A DNA stretch of 64,000 nt from Bacteroidales bacterium (GCA_017616655.1 JAFZXU010000060.1:1-64000); one strand, 5' to 3'; shown: positions 45,401 to 54,210, numbered from the stretch's first letter. Notes: generated by a model from the sequence alone, not told the origin. Translations and numbers: made by a program.

Positions 45401-46004
45401 TCTGACAATCGATGGCAAGTACTATACTACTGCTATCGCCAAGTCGAAGGAAGATTTCAGCGGATCGTCGATACCCAAGGTTTACGGAGGCATCACCTCC
45501 GACCTTTCGATTGGAAGGTTCTCGCTGGCCATCAATCTGTACTATCAGCTCGGAGGAAAGGGATATGACCGTGGTTACTCCAACATCATGCAGCAGGGTA
45601 CCATCGGTGACAACAGCCCCTGGATCAACCGCCATGTGGATGCTGCGAAATCATGGACTCCCGAGAACCCCAGCACAGAGTTCGCCATCTGGACCACCAG
45701 CACAAAGGCTCTCGGTTCGTCCACCTATGCCGCAAACACCACGGCAACCCGTTCCACAAGATGGCTTACGAATACCAACATGCTTGAGATCAACAACATC
45801 ACGGCATCGTACAACTTTTCCAAAACGGTATGCAATACCCTCGGAATCGACGGCCTCAGGGCCTTCGTATCGGCCGATCACCTCTATCTGCTCAATTCTC
45901 GAAGGGGATATTTTACCAACTATTCCCTAAGCAATTACACTGCGAACGCATCGTACTCGAAACCTGCGCGGACAATCATGATAGGTCTCGATTTCACCCT
46001 TTAA
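42477..46004 (+). CDS. SusC/RagA-family TonB-dependent receptor with STN domain
   Basis: An 1175-residue outer-membrane importer. Signal peptide to about residue 26; STN domain about 30-105 (FRSAPVEDVLASIQEQTGLNFVY); carboxypeptidase-regulatory-like domain about 115-200 (IKGYVRDENGDPLPGAPVSI); TonB box region; plug ([52 protein letters not shown]); then a 22-strand barrel ending MIGLDFTL. It works with the SusD protein next door. Substrate unknown, no hydrolase is nearby. Confidence 0.96.
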   Translation: MKTYCFKKALLALAVTMLTVATAAAAPDLDTKISVGFRSAPVEDVLASIQEQTGLNFVYSSDLARKWPNVTIQARRRSAEEVIADLVSLIECQYTVKGNIVSISPQQLSGRTRNIKGYVRDENGDPLPGAPVSIGEARVLTITDNNGFYSFPIPVESTTLKFTYLGMTDTYVMLEPGDKDLTRNIEMQSNLVLDEVMVIAYGTTTKASFTGAAGKVDGDKLELIPSANPLNTLNGTTPGLRLTSANGQPGTEATITIRGIGSINGNNDPLIVLDGMIYSGNLATIPSTDIEQITVLKDAASTALYGARAANGVIMITTKQGKGEIPKINVKIAHGFVSREQKDYETMDLKGYMENYWQQLYNNSILDGKGKDEAARIASNTVVTSLGYSDNYYPWKGSVAIDNVVGTDGKYNPSAKMLWADDTDWIGATERVGQVQDYTISASGKGKYTSYFGSVNFLNNPGYMVGTAFERYTARANVSFEKKWLKFGVNSSASISDQSGNLTTSTGNISNPYHVVLKIVPTYPIHLHYSDGSYITNSAGEKLYDFGEGYVGKYDEDIPARNGFNYNVVAYQNKRFSHYNRNIINVKPFVEITFLKDFKLSANVALYNSNYRSHSATPHFPEYTSSSTSVTITQSQTRTLTANQLLTWNHAFGDHHLDALLGHETHKYTYDYETSGKKNQIIIGDNYQFNNYSISSSDPQGYKDTYTTEGYFARLNYDYSGRYFLSGSIRRDGSSKFYKTSRWGNFWSVGASWIISNEEFLRGNAFINMLKFRTSYGTVGNDLVGDGYYPWMGVYALKQNDTQPGYVQDMTSPGNLNLHWEVSKNWDAAIEFAAFLNRLTGSVEYFNRSSSELLMSVTLPSSSGNTSYPTNDGGLVNRGWELQLAYDIVKTKKATWNLGANASILKNKVTHLPIDPYTFNSDFNKMQEGHSVYEWWLYQWRGVDPATGVNYFELGDRFFKEDGSYIDGIADDADVLTIDGKYYTTAIAKSKEDFSGSSIPKVYGGITSDLSIGRFSLAINLYYQLGGKGYDRGYSNIMQQGTIGDNSPWINRHVDAAKSWTPENPSTEFAIWTTSTKALGSSTYAANTTATRSTRWLTNTNMLEINNITASYNFSKTVCNTLGIDGLRAFVSADHLYLLNSRRGYFTNYSLSNYTANASYSKPARTIMIGLDFTL

Positions 46005-46023
46005 CACAGAGGAGGACTAGAAA

Positions 46024-47640
46024 ATGAAGAAAATACACATAATTGCCTTGTTCCTGGCATTTGCCGGCATGACGGCTGCTTGCTCTTCCGACTTCCTTGA
46101 GACGGCGCCTACGAGCGACGTGGCAGAATCCAGCATCTTCAGCAATACCGAGACAGCCCTGATGGCCATAGACGGCATTGCCCGCATCATGCACGATTGC
46201 TCAAGTTCGTGGGTCAGCCAGGGCAGCTATCCCACCTTCTGTCTGCATCTTGCGATGATGTCCGACGATGTCATCTATACCTATACACACACGCAGTGGA
46301 AGGATTCCCAGAACTGGGTGCGCCACCGCGACCTGACCCACAAGTACTTCGATATCAATTACTATTGGAAGGTCTTCTACAGGGTTATCAGCAACGCCAA
46401 CAAGATCCTTTATTACATCGACGATATCCCCGGAGACGAGACCACCCGCCAGTGGATCAAAGGCCAGGCTTATGCCTATCGCGCCTTCTGTCACCTGCAG
46501 CTGGTCCAGGCCTGGGCTCAGCGCTATGACGCGGCCGGCAACAACACCCAGTTAGGTGTCATAATCCGCACCGACAACGACGGCAGTCCCAAGGCGCGCT
46601 CCACTGTCGAGGAGGTCTATACCCAGATTCTTTCCGACATCAATGCCGGCATCACCTGCCTGGAAAGCGCAGCCGCTTTCAAGAAGCACGATAAGTCGAA
46701 TATCGACCAGTGGGTCGCAAAGGGCATAAAGGCCCGCGTCCTGCTGAATATGGGCAAATGGGCTGAAGCGGCTTCCGTAGCTCAGGATGTGGTGGATCAC
46801 TCCGGCGCTGCACTGGCTGTTTCCACTTACACCGATACGGATCAGGAAAACCGTTTCGGAGAGGCCTCCAACAGCGAGTGGCTGTGGGCGTGCATCTCTT
46901 CGAGAACCGACTATTCGCAGTTCGGCGGCAACCGCCGCTGCTGGCACGACCACATTTCAAACAACCCTACGACGGATAACAATACCACGCCGAAGACCAT
47001 CAATGCCCTTCTATACCGCACCATTCCCGATACCGACGTAAGGAAGGCGATGTGGCTTGAAGATCCATATTCCGCTCCCAAGGTCTATATCGCAGCAGCT
47101 GGCAAGAAGGCTATGTTCATGTCTCAGAAGTGGCTGGTCGACGATATCGTCACCAAATATGCGGAGCGTGACGTTCCCTATATGAGGCTTCCTGAAATGA
47201 TGCTCATCGCCGCCGAAGGTTATGCGAAGAGCAACAATCCCGAGAAGGCCCGGCAACTTCTCTACGATCTCGGACATTTCCGTGATCCTGCATACGCGAT
47301 GCCTACTGAAAGCGGCGACGCACTCTGCGAGAAGATAATGTGGCAGCGCCGTGTCGAACTCTGGGCAGAAGCCGGACTGCGCTGGCTCGACCTCAAGCGA
47401 CTGAATCTGCCTTGCGACCGCGGTCCCAAGCCACGTGCAGGCTACAACCAGGGCCCCTGGAAGAATTCCGACAAGGTGGCACCCGCCAATATCGACCCTG
47501 AAGCATCGAACTATGACATGTACGGGTCGGCACTTGGCGATAATGCGCGCGTGATACCCGCAGGCGACAAGAGGTGGCAGTGGCTGATTCCGACCCAGGA
47601 AATAAGCGCGAACCCCCTTTGCGAACCTAATGAATTGTAA
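46024..47640 (+). CDS. SusD/RagB-family surface lipoprotein
   Basis: A 538-residue nutrient-binding lipoprotein forming the lid of the SusC pore. Signal MKKIHIIALFLAFAGMTAAC; typical opening DFLETAPTSDVAESSIFSNTETALMAIDGIARIM; TPR-like helices (WIKGQAYAYRAFCHLQLVQAWAQRY, GIKARVLLNMGKWAEAASVAQDVVD) and the C-terminal RLPEMMLIAAEGYAKSNNPEKARQLL and ELWAEAGLRWLDLKRLNLP. AGGAGG precedes it. Confidence 0.95.
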   Translation: MKKIHIIALFLAFAGMTAACSSDFLETAPTSDVAESSIFSNTETALMAIDGIARIMHDCSSSWVSQGSYPTFCLHLAMMSDDVIYTYTHTQWKDSQNWVRHRDLTHKYFDINYYWKVFYRVISNANKILYYIDDIPGDETTRQWIKGQAYAYRAFCHLQLVQAWAQRYDAAGNNTQLGVIIRTDNDGSPKARSTVEEVYTQILSDINAGITCLESAAAFKKHDKSNIDQWVAKGIKARVLLNMGKWAEAASVAQDVVDHSGAALAVSTYTDTDQENRFGEASNSEWLWACISSRTDYSQFGGNRRCWHDHISNNPTTDNNTTPKTINALLYRTIPDTDVRKAMWLEDPYSAPKVYIAAAGKKAMFMSQKWLVDDIVTKYAERDVPYMRLPEMMLIAAEGYAKSNNPEKARQLLYDLGHFRDPAYAMPTESGDALCEKIMWQRRVELWAEAGLRWLDLKRLNLPCDRGPKPRAGYNQGPWKNSDKVAPANIDPEASNYDMYGSALGDNARVIPAGDKRWQWLIPTQEISANPLCEPNEL

Positions 47641-47666
47641 CCTTTTGTACGTTTCTTTATACCGCG

Positions 47667-47694
47667 GAGGCTGGCCGGTTATCCGGTCAGCCTC
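47667..47694. terminator. Terminator between susD and creD
   Basis: GAGGCTGGCCGG (47667-47678) pairs with CCGGTCAGCCTC (47683-47694); the 3' arm overlaps the end of creD. Confidence 0.75.
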
Positions 47695-48901
47695 TGCTTT
47701 CAAGGTTGCGGGTCAGGTACATTATGAAACAGAGTATCACGAAGAGCAGAAGGGTGCCCGCCAGGAAGGCGAAGGTCTCCATCTGCAGCAGGATATAGAT
47801 GACAGAGTAAGCGATTGCTACCAGTGCAGTAAGGAGATATGCCCACTTGCCCTTGACGATGGCGATGAAGTAGGCTCCGAGCGCCACTACGGTCATTAAT
47901 GCCGCAATCAGATATGAGAGGCTGAAGGCGAGGAAGTCTGAGAATGCCAGAAGCAGGGCGTAGAAGAGCACCAGCGAGGCGCCTATGACCAGATACTGTA
48001 TGAGATTGATGGATTTCCTGGAGATCATCTCCACTGCGAATCCCGCAAAGAAGACGAGGAAGATGACAAGTATGCCGTATTTGAGGGCCCTTTCAGTCTG
48101 GCGGTACTGCGTCACGGGCTTGACCAGCCGGACTCCGAAACTGTCGGTGGAGGGGCTGGCAAGAGTTATCTGCGACACCTCCCATTTGGCGGTGAAGCCG
48201 TCCTCGCGCACATCCCTCTCAAGCGGCAGGAAGTCGCCGGAGAAGGAAGGGTCCGGGTAGTCGGAAGTCATATCTACAGTGGTCAGGTTGCCGATGGGCT
48301 TGAAATAGAGGGCGTCGGACCCGTTTATCTTTATGGTGACGCAGAATGGGAAAGAGTCTCCCTCCGCCGCTCCTGCGGGAATCTTGACCTCAGCGGTGAT
48401 GGTATTGCCGTTGGCCTTGATTTTCAGAGGCTTGCCGTTGAATGTAAACTCCGGATTACCCTGGATGCCCTTGAGGTCCAGGAGTTCGAGCGCAAGCTCA
48501 GTCGATTCGCTCGAGACAATCTTCCCTTCAAGTATGAAATTGCCCTCCACGGTAATGTCGGCGGTGTATACCTGCACGTCGTAGATCGACCTGTGAAGCT
48601 CCTTCGAGGTGGTATTGACGGTATAATGGAGATTGTCCGGAAAGAGGGTGCCGGCAGCGGTCTCAAACTCTTTGCTCTGGTTTTTCTCCTTAAGATATTT
48701 ATAGGTGATGAACGGGCCGTTGAGGGTCTGCGTGGTTCCCCAGCTGCGGGTGATGTCATAGATGGCTTCATCGTGGCTGCGTTCCCTTCCCCTGATCTGG
48801 GAACGGACCATTTCCAAGGGTATGAGCATTGCAAGAGAGGCCAGTCCGATGAAGATGACCCTCATTAACTGGCTGTGCCAGAAATCCTTTTTTTCTTCCA
48901 T
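47687..48901 (-). CDS. creD: CreD-family inner-membrane protein
   Basis: A 404-residue protein: N-terminal helix (LMRVIFIGLASLAMLIPLEMV), a large periplasmic domain (about 35-280, with GRERSHDEAIYDITRSWGTTQTLNGPFI, the CreD signature region), and five or six C-terminal helices (ISRKSINLIQYLVIGASLVLFYALLLAFSD). CreD is linked to envelope stress and beta-lactam response in proteobacteria. Start at 48901 chosen for agreement with the family; 52 further upstream codons are low-complexity AT-rich. Confidence 0.88.
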   Translation of the reverse strand: MEEKKDFWHSQLMRVIFIGLASLAMLIPLEMVRSQIRGRERSHDEAIYDITRSWGTTQTLNGPFITYKYLKEKNQSKEFETAAGTLFPDNLHYTVNTTSKELHRSIYDVQVYTADITVEGNFILEGKIVSSESTELALELLDLKGIQGNPEFTFNGKPLKIKANGNTITAEVKIPAGAAEGDSFPFCVTIKINGSDALYFKPIGNLTTVDMTSDYPDPSFSGDFLPLERDVREDGFTAKWEVSQITLASPSTDSFGVRLVKPVTQYRQTERALKYGILVIFLVFFAGFAVEMISRKSINLIQYLVIGASLVLFYALLLAFSDFLAFSLSYLIAALMTVVALGAYFIAIVKGKWAYLLTALVAIAYSVIYILLQMETFAFLAGTLLLFVILCFIMYLTRNLESRG

Positions 48902-49021
48902 AAAGCAGATGTGGTTACGGCGTGAAATACAACAAAAACCAAGCCGCAGTATGCTTTTCGGCGGGAGAATAAAAATTTTCGAAAATTTTTCAAAAAATAT
49001 TGTTTTGCGATAATTTTTTAT

Positions 49022-49029
49022 TATCTTTG
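49022..49029 (+). promoter_or_regulatory. -7 box TATCTTTG for the NfeD-flotillin operon
   Basis: TATCTTTG 42 bases before the ATG at 49072. The nearest TTTG is only 14 bases upstream, too short for the usual spacing. Confidence 0.5.
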
Positions 49030-49071
49030 CCTCCGGAAACCAGAAACGACAAACCAATAAACAATACTGCT

Positions 49072-49725
49072 ATGATACTTGCTTGGTGGACTTCCCTTAC
49101 ACTCTTTATGAAAATCCTCTGGACCATTACGCTGGTCTCTTCGCTGATTTTCATCATCCAGAGTATTCTGACATTCATAGGCGCCGATGCCGGAGACGGC
49201 GGAATCGACACTGACTTCGGCGGTGCAGATGCCGGAGGCTTCGATTCCGGAGTGGGCGGCGATTTCGACGCAGACACGTCGGGCGACATCCCCGATATGG
49301 GCAGCGGCCTGAATCTCCTCACCTTCCGCAACTTCGTCAATTTCTTCCTGGGCTTCGGCTGGACCGCGGTTCTCTTTGCCGGGGAGATCAAATCCACCGG
49401 ACTCCTGATGCTTCTCTCCATCGCTGTCGGAGTGGCGCTCGTCTTTGCCGTGATGTATCTCTTCAAATGGCTCAGCAGCATGCAGCAGACCGGCACCATC
49501 AACGTCTATACGACCGCGGTGGGATGCACCGGCAAGGTCTATCTCACAATCCCTGCGGCCCGCAGCGGCGAGGGCAAGGTGCAGATTACCATCAACAACT
49601 CCGTGCGCGAGTATGACGCACTCACCGACGGCGACGAACTCCCCACCGGCACCAATATCAAGGTGCTCGAAGCGGTAGATGCCCACACCCTCCTCGTGGA
49701 GGGACTTGATTCCCTGATTATCTGA
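49072..49725 (+). CDS. NfeD-like membrane protein with OB-fold
   Basis: A 217-residue membrane protein: helix at about 5-35, an acidic Gly/Asp-rich loop (about 40-80, GADAGDGGIDTDFGGADAGG), two helices (about 85-145), and a C-terminal beta-barrel OB-like domain (about 155-217: GCTGKVYLTIPAARSGEGKVQITINNSVREYDALTDGDELPTGTNIKVLEAVDAHTLLVE). This is the NfeD layout; NfeD proteins are encoded with flotillins, as here (35 bases). Start at 49072 follows the promoter; an upstream ATG at 49000 precedes it. Confidence 0.8.
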   Translation: MILAWWTSLTLFMKILWTITLVSSLIFIIQSILTFIGADAGDGGIDTDFGGADAGGFDSGVGGDFDADTSGDIPDMGSGLNLLTFRNFVNFFLGFGWTAVLFAGEIKSTGLLMLLSIAVGVALVFAVMYLFKWLSSMQQTGTINVYTTAVGCTGKVYLTIPAARSGEGKVQITINNSVREYDALTDGDELPTGTNIKVLEAVDAHTLLVEGLDSLII

Positions 49726-49760
49726 TATTCCTGAAACAACAATCATAAACAATAACTATT

Positions 49761-51149
49761 ATGGAACTCTATCTCATTGTAATCATTGTTTTCGTCCTGT
49801 TCGTCACCTTCGCGGCGATCCTCAAGCGCTATCGCAGGTGCCCGTCCGACAAGATCCTCGTAATCTACGGTAAGACCGGAAGGAACAACTCGGCGAAGTG
49901 CATCCACGGAGGTGCAGCCTTCATCTGGCCTGTCTTCCAGAGCTACTCCTACCTCGACCTGACCCCCATCAGCATCGAGTGCAACCTGACCAACGCCCTT
50001 TCCAAGCAGAACATCCGCGTGGACGTTCCGTGCCGCTTCACGGTCGGTATCAGCACCGAGGCCGACAGTATGACCAACGCCGCCGAGCGCCTGCTCGGCC
50101 TCAACACCGAGGACATCCGCAACATCGCCACCGATATCCTCTTCGGACAGCTCCGTCTGGTCATCGCTACGATGGATATCGAGGAGATCAACGCCGACCG
50201 CGACAAGTTCCTCGCAAACGTCTCCACCAACGTGGAGGCCGAGCTCCGCAAGATCGGTCTGAAGCTCATCAACGTCAACGTAACCGATATCCGCGACGAG
50301 TCGGGCTATATCGAGGCTCTCGGTAAGGAGGCTGCCGCAAAGGCAATCAACGACGCCAAGAAGAGCGTGGCCGAGCAGAACCGTTACGGTGAAACCGGTA
50401 AGGCTCTCGCAGACAAGGATACCCGCGTCAACGTGGCTTCCGCAGACGCAGATGCAGTCAAGGGTGAGAACAACGCCAAGATCGAAATCGCCAATTCCGA
50501 CGCTCTCCGCCGCGAGAAGCAGGCAGAGGCAGAGCGCCTTGCAGTGGCTGCCGAGAAGGTGCAGGCCGCAAAGGCACTCGAGGAGGCGTACAAGAGCGAG
50601 CGTGACGCCGAGCTTGCACGTGCCGCACGTGAAGAGGCTACCCAGAAGGCAAACATCGTGGTCGCCGCACAGATAGAGAAGGAGAAGATGATAATCGAGG
50701 CAGAGACAGCGGCAGAGAGGCTTCGTCGCGAGGCGAAGGGTGAGGCTGACGCTATTTTCGCAAAGATGGACGCCCAGGCACGCGGTGCATTCGAGATTCT
50801 CTCGAAGCAGGCTGAAGGTTTCAACCAGCTGGTTTCCGCTGCAGGCGGAAGCGCGAAGGACGCCATCACGATGCTCATCTCCGACAAGCTGCCCGAGCTG
50901 GTCAAGACCCAGGTGGAGGCCGTCAAGGGCATCAAGATCGACAAGGTTACCGTCTGGGACGGCGGAAACGCCAAGGACGGCAAGACCGCTACCTCGAATT
51001 TCATCTCCGGAATGATGGGCTCCGTTCCGCCGCTCCAGGACTTGTTCAACATGGCAGGAATGGAACTCCCCTCATACCTCAAGGGAAAGCCCGCCGAGGC
51101 CCCTGCAGTGCAGGATGTCAAGGTTGAGGAGCCTTCCAGGGAAGAATAA
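49761..51149 (+). CDS. Flotillin/YqiK-like SPFH-domain protein
   Basis: A 462-residue membrane-anchored scaffold. N-terminal helix (ELYLIVIIVFVLFVTFAAIL), SPFH/band-7 domain (about 30-215: CPSDKILVIYGK, RVDVPCRFTVGIST, RNIATDILFGQLRLVIATMDIEEINADRDKF, GLKLINVNVTDIRDESGYIEALG), long Ala/Glu-rich coiled coil (about 215-345) and a flotillin C-terminal oligomerisation region (AKDAITMLISDKLPELVKTQVEAVKGIKIDKVTVWDGG). Forms membrane microdomains with NfeD. Only five bases separate it from a small HTH gene. Confidence 0.93.
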   Translation: MELYLIVIIVFVLFVTFAAILKRYRRCPSDKILVIYGKTGRNNSAKCIHGGAAFIWPVFQSYSYLDLTPISIECNLTNALSKQNIRVDVPCRFTVGISTEADSMTNAAERLLGLNTEDIRNIATDILFGQLRLVIATMDIEEINADRDKFLANVSTNVEAELRKIGLKLINVNVTDIRDESGYIEALGKEAAAKAINDAKKSVAEQNRYGETGKALADKDTRVNVASADADAVKGENNAKIEIANSDALRREKQAEAERLAVAAEKVQAAKALEEAYKSERDAELARAAREEATQKANIVVAAQIEKEKMIIEAETAAERLRREAKGEADAIFAKMDAQARGAFEILSKQAEGFNQLVSAAGGSAKDAITMLISDKLPELVKTQVEAVKGIKIDKVTVWDGGNAKDGKTATSNFISGMMGSVPPLQDLFNMAGMELPSYLKGKPAEAPAVQDVKVEEPSREE

Positions 51150-51154
51150 GTATC

Positions 51155-51364
51155 ATGCCCATAATCATCAACATAGACGTGATGATGGCCCGCAGGAAGA
51201 TGTCCTCCGGTGAGCTCGCCTCGAAGGTGGGCATCTCCGCGGCCAACCTTTCAATCCTGAAAAACGGCAAGGCCAAGGGCGTGCGGTTCGCAACCCTCGA
51301 AGCTGTCTGCAAGGCCCTTGACTGCCAGCCTGGAGATATCCTGGAGTTCAGGCAGGACGAATAG
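51155..51364 (+). CDS. Small Xre/Cro-type HTH regulator
   Basis: A 69-residue protein consisting of one HTH_3-like/YozG-type domain: NIDVMMARRKMSSGELASKVGISAANLSILKNGKAKGVRFATLEAVCKALDCQPGDILEF. Such single-domain regulators usually pair with a DUF2975 membrane protein; here it follows flotillin instead. Its stop directly abuts the stop of the convergent glycosyltransferase gene, with no terminator between. Confidence 0.9.
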   Translation: MPIIINIDVMMARRKMSSGELASKVGISAANLSILKNGKAKGVRFATLEAVCKALDCQPGDILEFRQDE

Positions 51365-52516
51365 TTATCGGGTGGAGGCGGCCGCCTCGAACATCCTGAT
51401 AAGTGCAGAGATGGACTTGGATATGTCGTATTCCTCGGTGGATTCGGCATATTTCCAGCCCATCTCTTCGCGTTCTACGGGGTGGTCGAGCCAGTAGTCG
51501 ATGCAGGAGGCGAGCGCCTTTGCGTCGTGGGTGGGGAAGAGGCTCCTCTCGTCGAGCGCGAACTGCGAAGTGGCGGTCAGGTCGCCCTCCGCAATGACGG
51601 GCACGACCGCCTGCTGAAGCGCCTCAAGTGCCGAAAGTCCCTCTACCTCTACGGTTGCGCAGTGGATATAGAGGTCGGCTTTTGCGGCCAGTTGGCGCAG
51701 TCCGTCGCGGTCGTGGAACCTGAAGATGGGCTCGTAGGCCACGATGCCTTCGTCGTAGAGAGCCTTTGCCCGTGCCTTGATTGCATCCGCTTCGGGGCCG
51801 CGGCCCGCAAAGTAGAGTTGGATGCGCTTTGCGTACTTCGAGTATTTCATCGCCTCGAGCAGGGTGGGCTGGTCCTTCTCCACCGCGAGGCGTCCGATGC
51901 AGACCACCAGGAAGGGCCTGTCGGGGTCCTCGTCGGGCTTCTGCGGCCTGATGCTGGCGTCGGGTATGATGCCGTTCGATATAAGGTGCAGCCTCGACTT
52001 GAAACCGAAAGCCCTGAGCCTCTCCATCACGTTCTCGGTAGGGCACTGTATGTCGGTGCAGAGGTTGAACACCATATCCCTCCAGATACGCAAAGTGTTG
52101 GAGTTGAGGAATTTCCAATCTCCCAGATTGATGGAGCAGAAGAGGTTCTCCGGGTGCAGGTGGTAGGTTCCGGTGCAGGGCACTCCGAAGTGCCTGGCTA
52201 TCCTGACGGTGACCATCTGGAGGATGAAAGGCTCCTCGAGATGCACCACGTCGGCCCATTTGACCGCCTCCTCTATGACCGCGATGTCGGCCTTCGCGAA
52301 CTTGTAGCCGTGCGACTGGACAAGGGCGTCGAATACCGGTACCTTGAAATCCTTGAGAACATATTCAGGCTGGGGCGTCTCCGCCTCGTGGTTGCGTCCG
52401 GAGAGCACGCGGACATCCAGCCCGGCCTCCTTGAGATACTTGACAGTGCGCCTTGCCGAGGCCGAAAGGCCGTTTCCGGAGGCGTAATAGTTGTTGACTA
52501 CGAAGAGTACTTTCAT
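51365..52516 (-). CDS. GT4-family glycosyltransferase
   Basis: A 383-residue GT-B glycosyltransferase. N-terminal Rossmann half (FVVNNYYASGNGLSASARRTVKYLKEAGLDVRVLSG), then the nucleotide-sugar half with VVCIGRLAVEKDQPTLLEAM, YFAGRGPEADAI and the E-x7-E-like SALEALQQAVVPVIAEG. It resembles 1,2-diacylglycerol or lipid glycosyltransferases, but acceptor and donor are unknown. First-position start MKVLF fits the fold exactly. Confidence 0.9.
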   Translation of the reverse strand: MKVLFVVNNYYASGNGLSASARRTVKYLKEAGLDVRVLSGRNHEAETPQPEYVLKDFKVPVFDALVQSHGYKFAKADIAVIEEAVKWADVVHLEEPFILQMVTVRIARHFGVPCTGTYHLHPENLFCSINLGDWKFLNSNTLRIWRDMVFNLCTDIQCPTENVMERLRAFGFKSRLHLISNGIIPDASIRPQKPDEDPDRPFLVVCIGRLAVEKDQPTLLEAMKYSKYAKRIQLYFAGRGPEADAIKARAKALYDEGIVAYEPIFRFHDRDGLRQLAAKADLYIHCATVEVEGLSALEALQQAVVPVIAEGDLTATSQFALDERSLFPTHDAKALASCIDYWLDHPVEREEMGWKYAESTEEYDISKSISALIRMFEAAASTR

Positions 52517-52526
52517 ATCTGCATCA

Positions 52527-53306
52527 TCAATAGTTGAATTTCAGTTCGTCGAGATAAAGAACGCTGCCGCTCGCGCCCGTGAAATATGCACCATAAAGGC
52601 TCGAAGCGGCGTTGATCACGATATATCCGGGCTTCTTGCCGTTTCGGTATTCAAAGGGAATCTCAAAGTGTACGTATCCGTCGGTGGCCCTGTCGATAAT
52701 CAGGAAGGCCCTTCCGATGACGTGCGGGTCCGTGGCTCCGTCCATGAACTCCTCCTGCGTGGTATCGACGTGGTAGGGCTTGCTCCAATCTGTGAGGATC
52801 ACCTCGATGCGTCCCTTGTCAAGGCTCCCCTTCAGCTTTTCATAGGGTGCTTTTGCGAAGTTTATCCTCTTGGGAATGTAGTGGTAATAGCCCGAGATGC
52901 TCTTTGGCCTGCCCGTGAAAGGAACTCCCATATCCATGTCGGCCCCCGAGAAGTCCACCACTTTGTTGAAGGTGCCTGTGAAGAGATTCCCCGCGACGAA
53001 GGCCCACATCACCTTGACGCTGCTGATTTTTGCCGCAGCCTTGCCTTCGCCCTCGACCGCCAGGTGCTTGTATTCGGGCACAGTGCAGTTCACTCCGATG
53101 ACGCTCAGCCCCTTGTTGGCGCTGTCCCATACTTTCTGCGCCTTGCTTGCCCCCTTGGGATAGGGATACCAGGCGCCGGAATGTTTCGACCAGGCGTCAA
53201 AACTCATATTGTAGAGCTGCGGTCCTTCCTGGGCGGCGATGATTCCGCTGGAAAGAAGTGTCAAGGCGATGGTGAGGATGTGTTTAATTCCGTGATCCAT
53301 AGTCAT
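52527..53306 (-). CDS. PCMD-domain secreted protein
   Basis: A 259-residue protein with a signal peptide (to about residue 26, SGIIAAQ) and a putative carbohydrate-metabolism (PCMD) beta-sandwich: LYNMSFDAWSKHSGAWYPYP, FTGTFNKVVDFSGADMDMGVPFTGRPKSISGYYHYIP, KPGYIVINAASSLYGAYFTGASGSVLYLDELKF. Role unproven; such domains bind or process glycans. The ATG at 53306 overlaps the stop of the esterase gene (ATGA); an ATG two codons later is an alternative. Confidence 0.85.
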   Translation of the reverse strand: MTMDHGIKHILTIALTLLSSGIIAAQEGPQLYNMSFDAWSKHSGAWYPYPKGASKAQKVWDSANKGLSVIGVNCTVPEYKHLAVEGEGKAAAKISSVKVMWAFVAGNLFTGTFNKVVDFSGADMDMGVPFTGRPKSISGYYHYIPKRINFAKAPYEKLKGSLDKGRIEVILTDWSKPYHVDTTQEEFMDGATDPHVIGRAFLIIDRATDGYVHFEIPFEYRNGKKPGYIVINAASSLYGAYFTGASGSVLYLDELKFNY

Positions 53307-54193
53307 TTGAAGAAGAGTTGAAGGACTCGGGTATAGTAGTCGCTCCAGTTGGGCCAGTCGTGCCCTCCCGGGGTGGTGAGCCACATATGTTCATACCCCT
53401 TTTTCTTGAGATGCCGATGGAGGGACACCGCCCCGACGCAGAAGTAATCGCCCCTTCCCGTCATCAGGTAGTAGCCCTTCGGGGGCTGCATAAGGAACTG
53501 TGCGTCAAGCTTCTGCTCGAATCCGCGATAGAATGTCCGGTATCTGGAGTTCCGCCCCTTGACCGGCATGTAGGTGGAGAAGGAGGCTACATAGCCGTAG
53601 TTGTCCGGCTCGTTGGCTGCGAGGGTGATGCTCTGACGCCCGCCTATCGACATTCCCGCAATGGCGCGGTGCTCCCTGTCGGGAATGGTCCTGTAGTGGC
53701 TGTCCACCCATGAGACGATGTCTTCGGTGAAGTGCCACTCCGCGATTCCGTCCACCTCGAAAATGGACTCCAGCGCCCCTTTGGGCCGGGAATCGGCAAA
53801 ATCGGCGTCATTGTCATACTGGTTCATGTTGGGCATCACCACTATCGCGGGCACCGCCAGGCCGCTGCGGAAGAGGCTGTCGGTAATCTGGAGCATACGC
53901 CCCTTGCGGATCCAGGATGTCTCATGGCCTCGCGCCCCGTGAAGCAGGTAAACCACAGGGTAACGCCCTTCGCCGTTGTCGTATCCTTCAGGCAGATAAA
54001 CAATCATCCTGCGGTGGGTGGGGCCGGGAACGGAGCAGGGATAGACCACCTCCTCGACCCTGCCGAGCGGCTCGTAGCCTTCTGAAACGGGGGCGGGGGC
54101 GACGTGCGATGCCACCCTGCGCGGCCCGAAGACCCCGCAGGAGGCGGCGGAAAGCATCGCCGCCAGAAGGAATAATATGCTCAGTTTCCTCAT
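53303..54193 (-). CDS. Esterase (CE1/Fes-like alpha/beta hydrolase) lipoprotein
   Basis: A 296-residue lipoprotein (signal to SAASCG at about residue 20). Alpha/beta-hydrolase with PVVYLLHGARGHETSW (oxyanion region), nucleophile GMSIGGRQS, and a His in TTPGGHDWPNWSDY near the C-terminus. The layout matches esterase D/feruloyl-esterase-like family members often found in carbohydrate loci. Operon with the PCMD protein and probably the GT4 gene. Confidence 0.88.
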   Translation of the reverse strand: MRKLSILFLLAAMLSAASCGVFGPRRVASHVAPAPVSEGYEPLGRVEEVVYPCSVPGPTHRRMIVYLPEGYDNGEGRYPVVYLLHGARGHETSWIRKGRMLQITDSLFRSGLAVPAIVVMPNMNQYDNDADFADSRPKGALESIFEVDGIAEWHFTEDIVSWVDSHYRTIPDREHRAIAGMSIGGRQSITLAANEPDNYGYVASFSTYMPVKGRNSRYRTFYRGFEQKLDAQFLMQPPKGYYLMTGRGDYFCVGAVSLHRHLKKKGYEHMWLTTPGGHDWPNWSDYYTRVLQLFFK

Positions 54194-54202
54194 TTGTAAG
54201 TG

Positions 54203-54210
54203 CAAAGTTA
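54203..54210 (-). promoter_or_regulatory. -7 box for the esterase operon
   Basis: Complement reads TAACTTTG, nine bases before the start codon, back to back with the riboswitch promoter. Confidence 0.5.
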
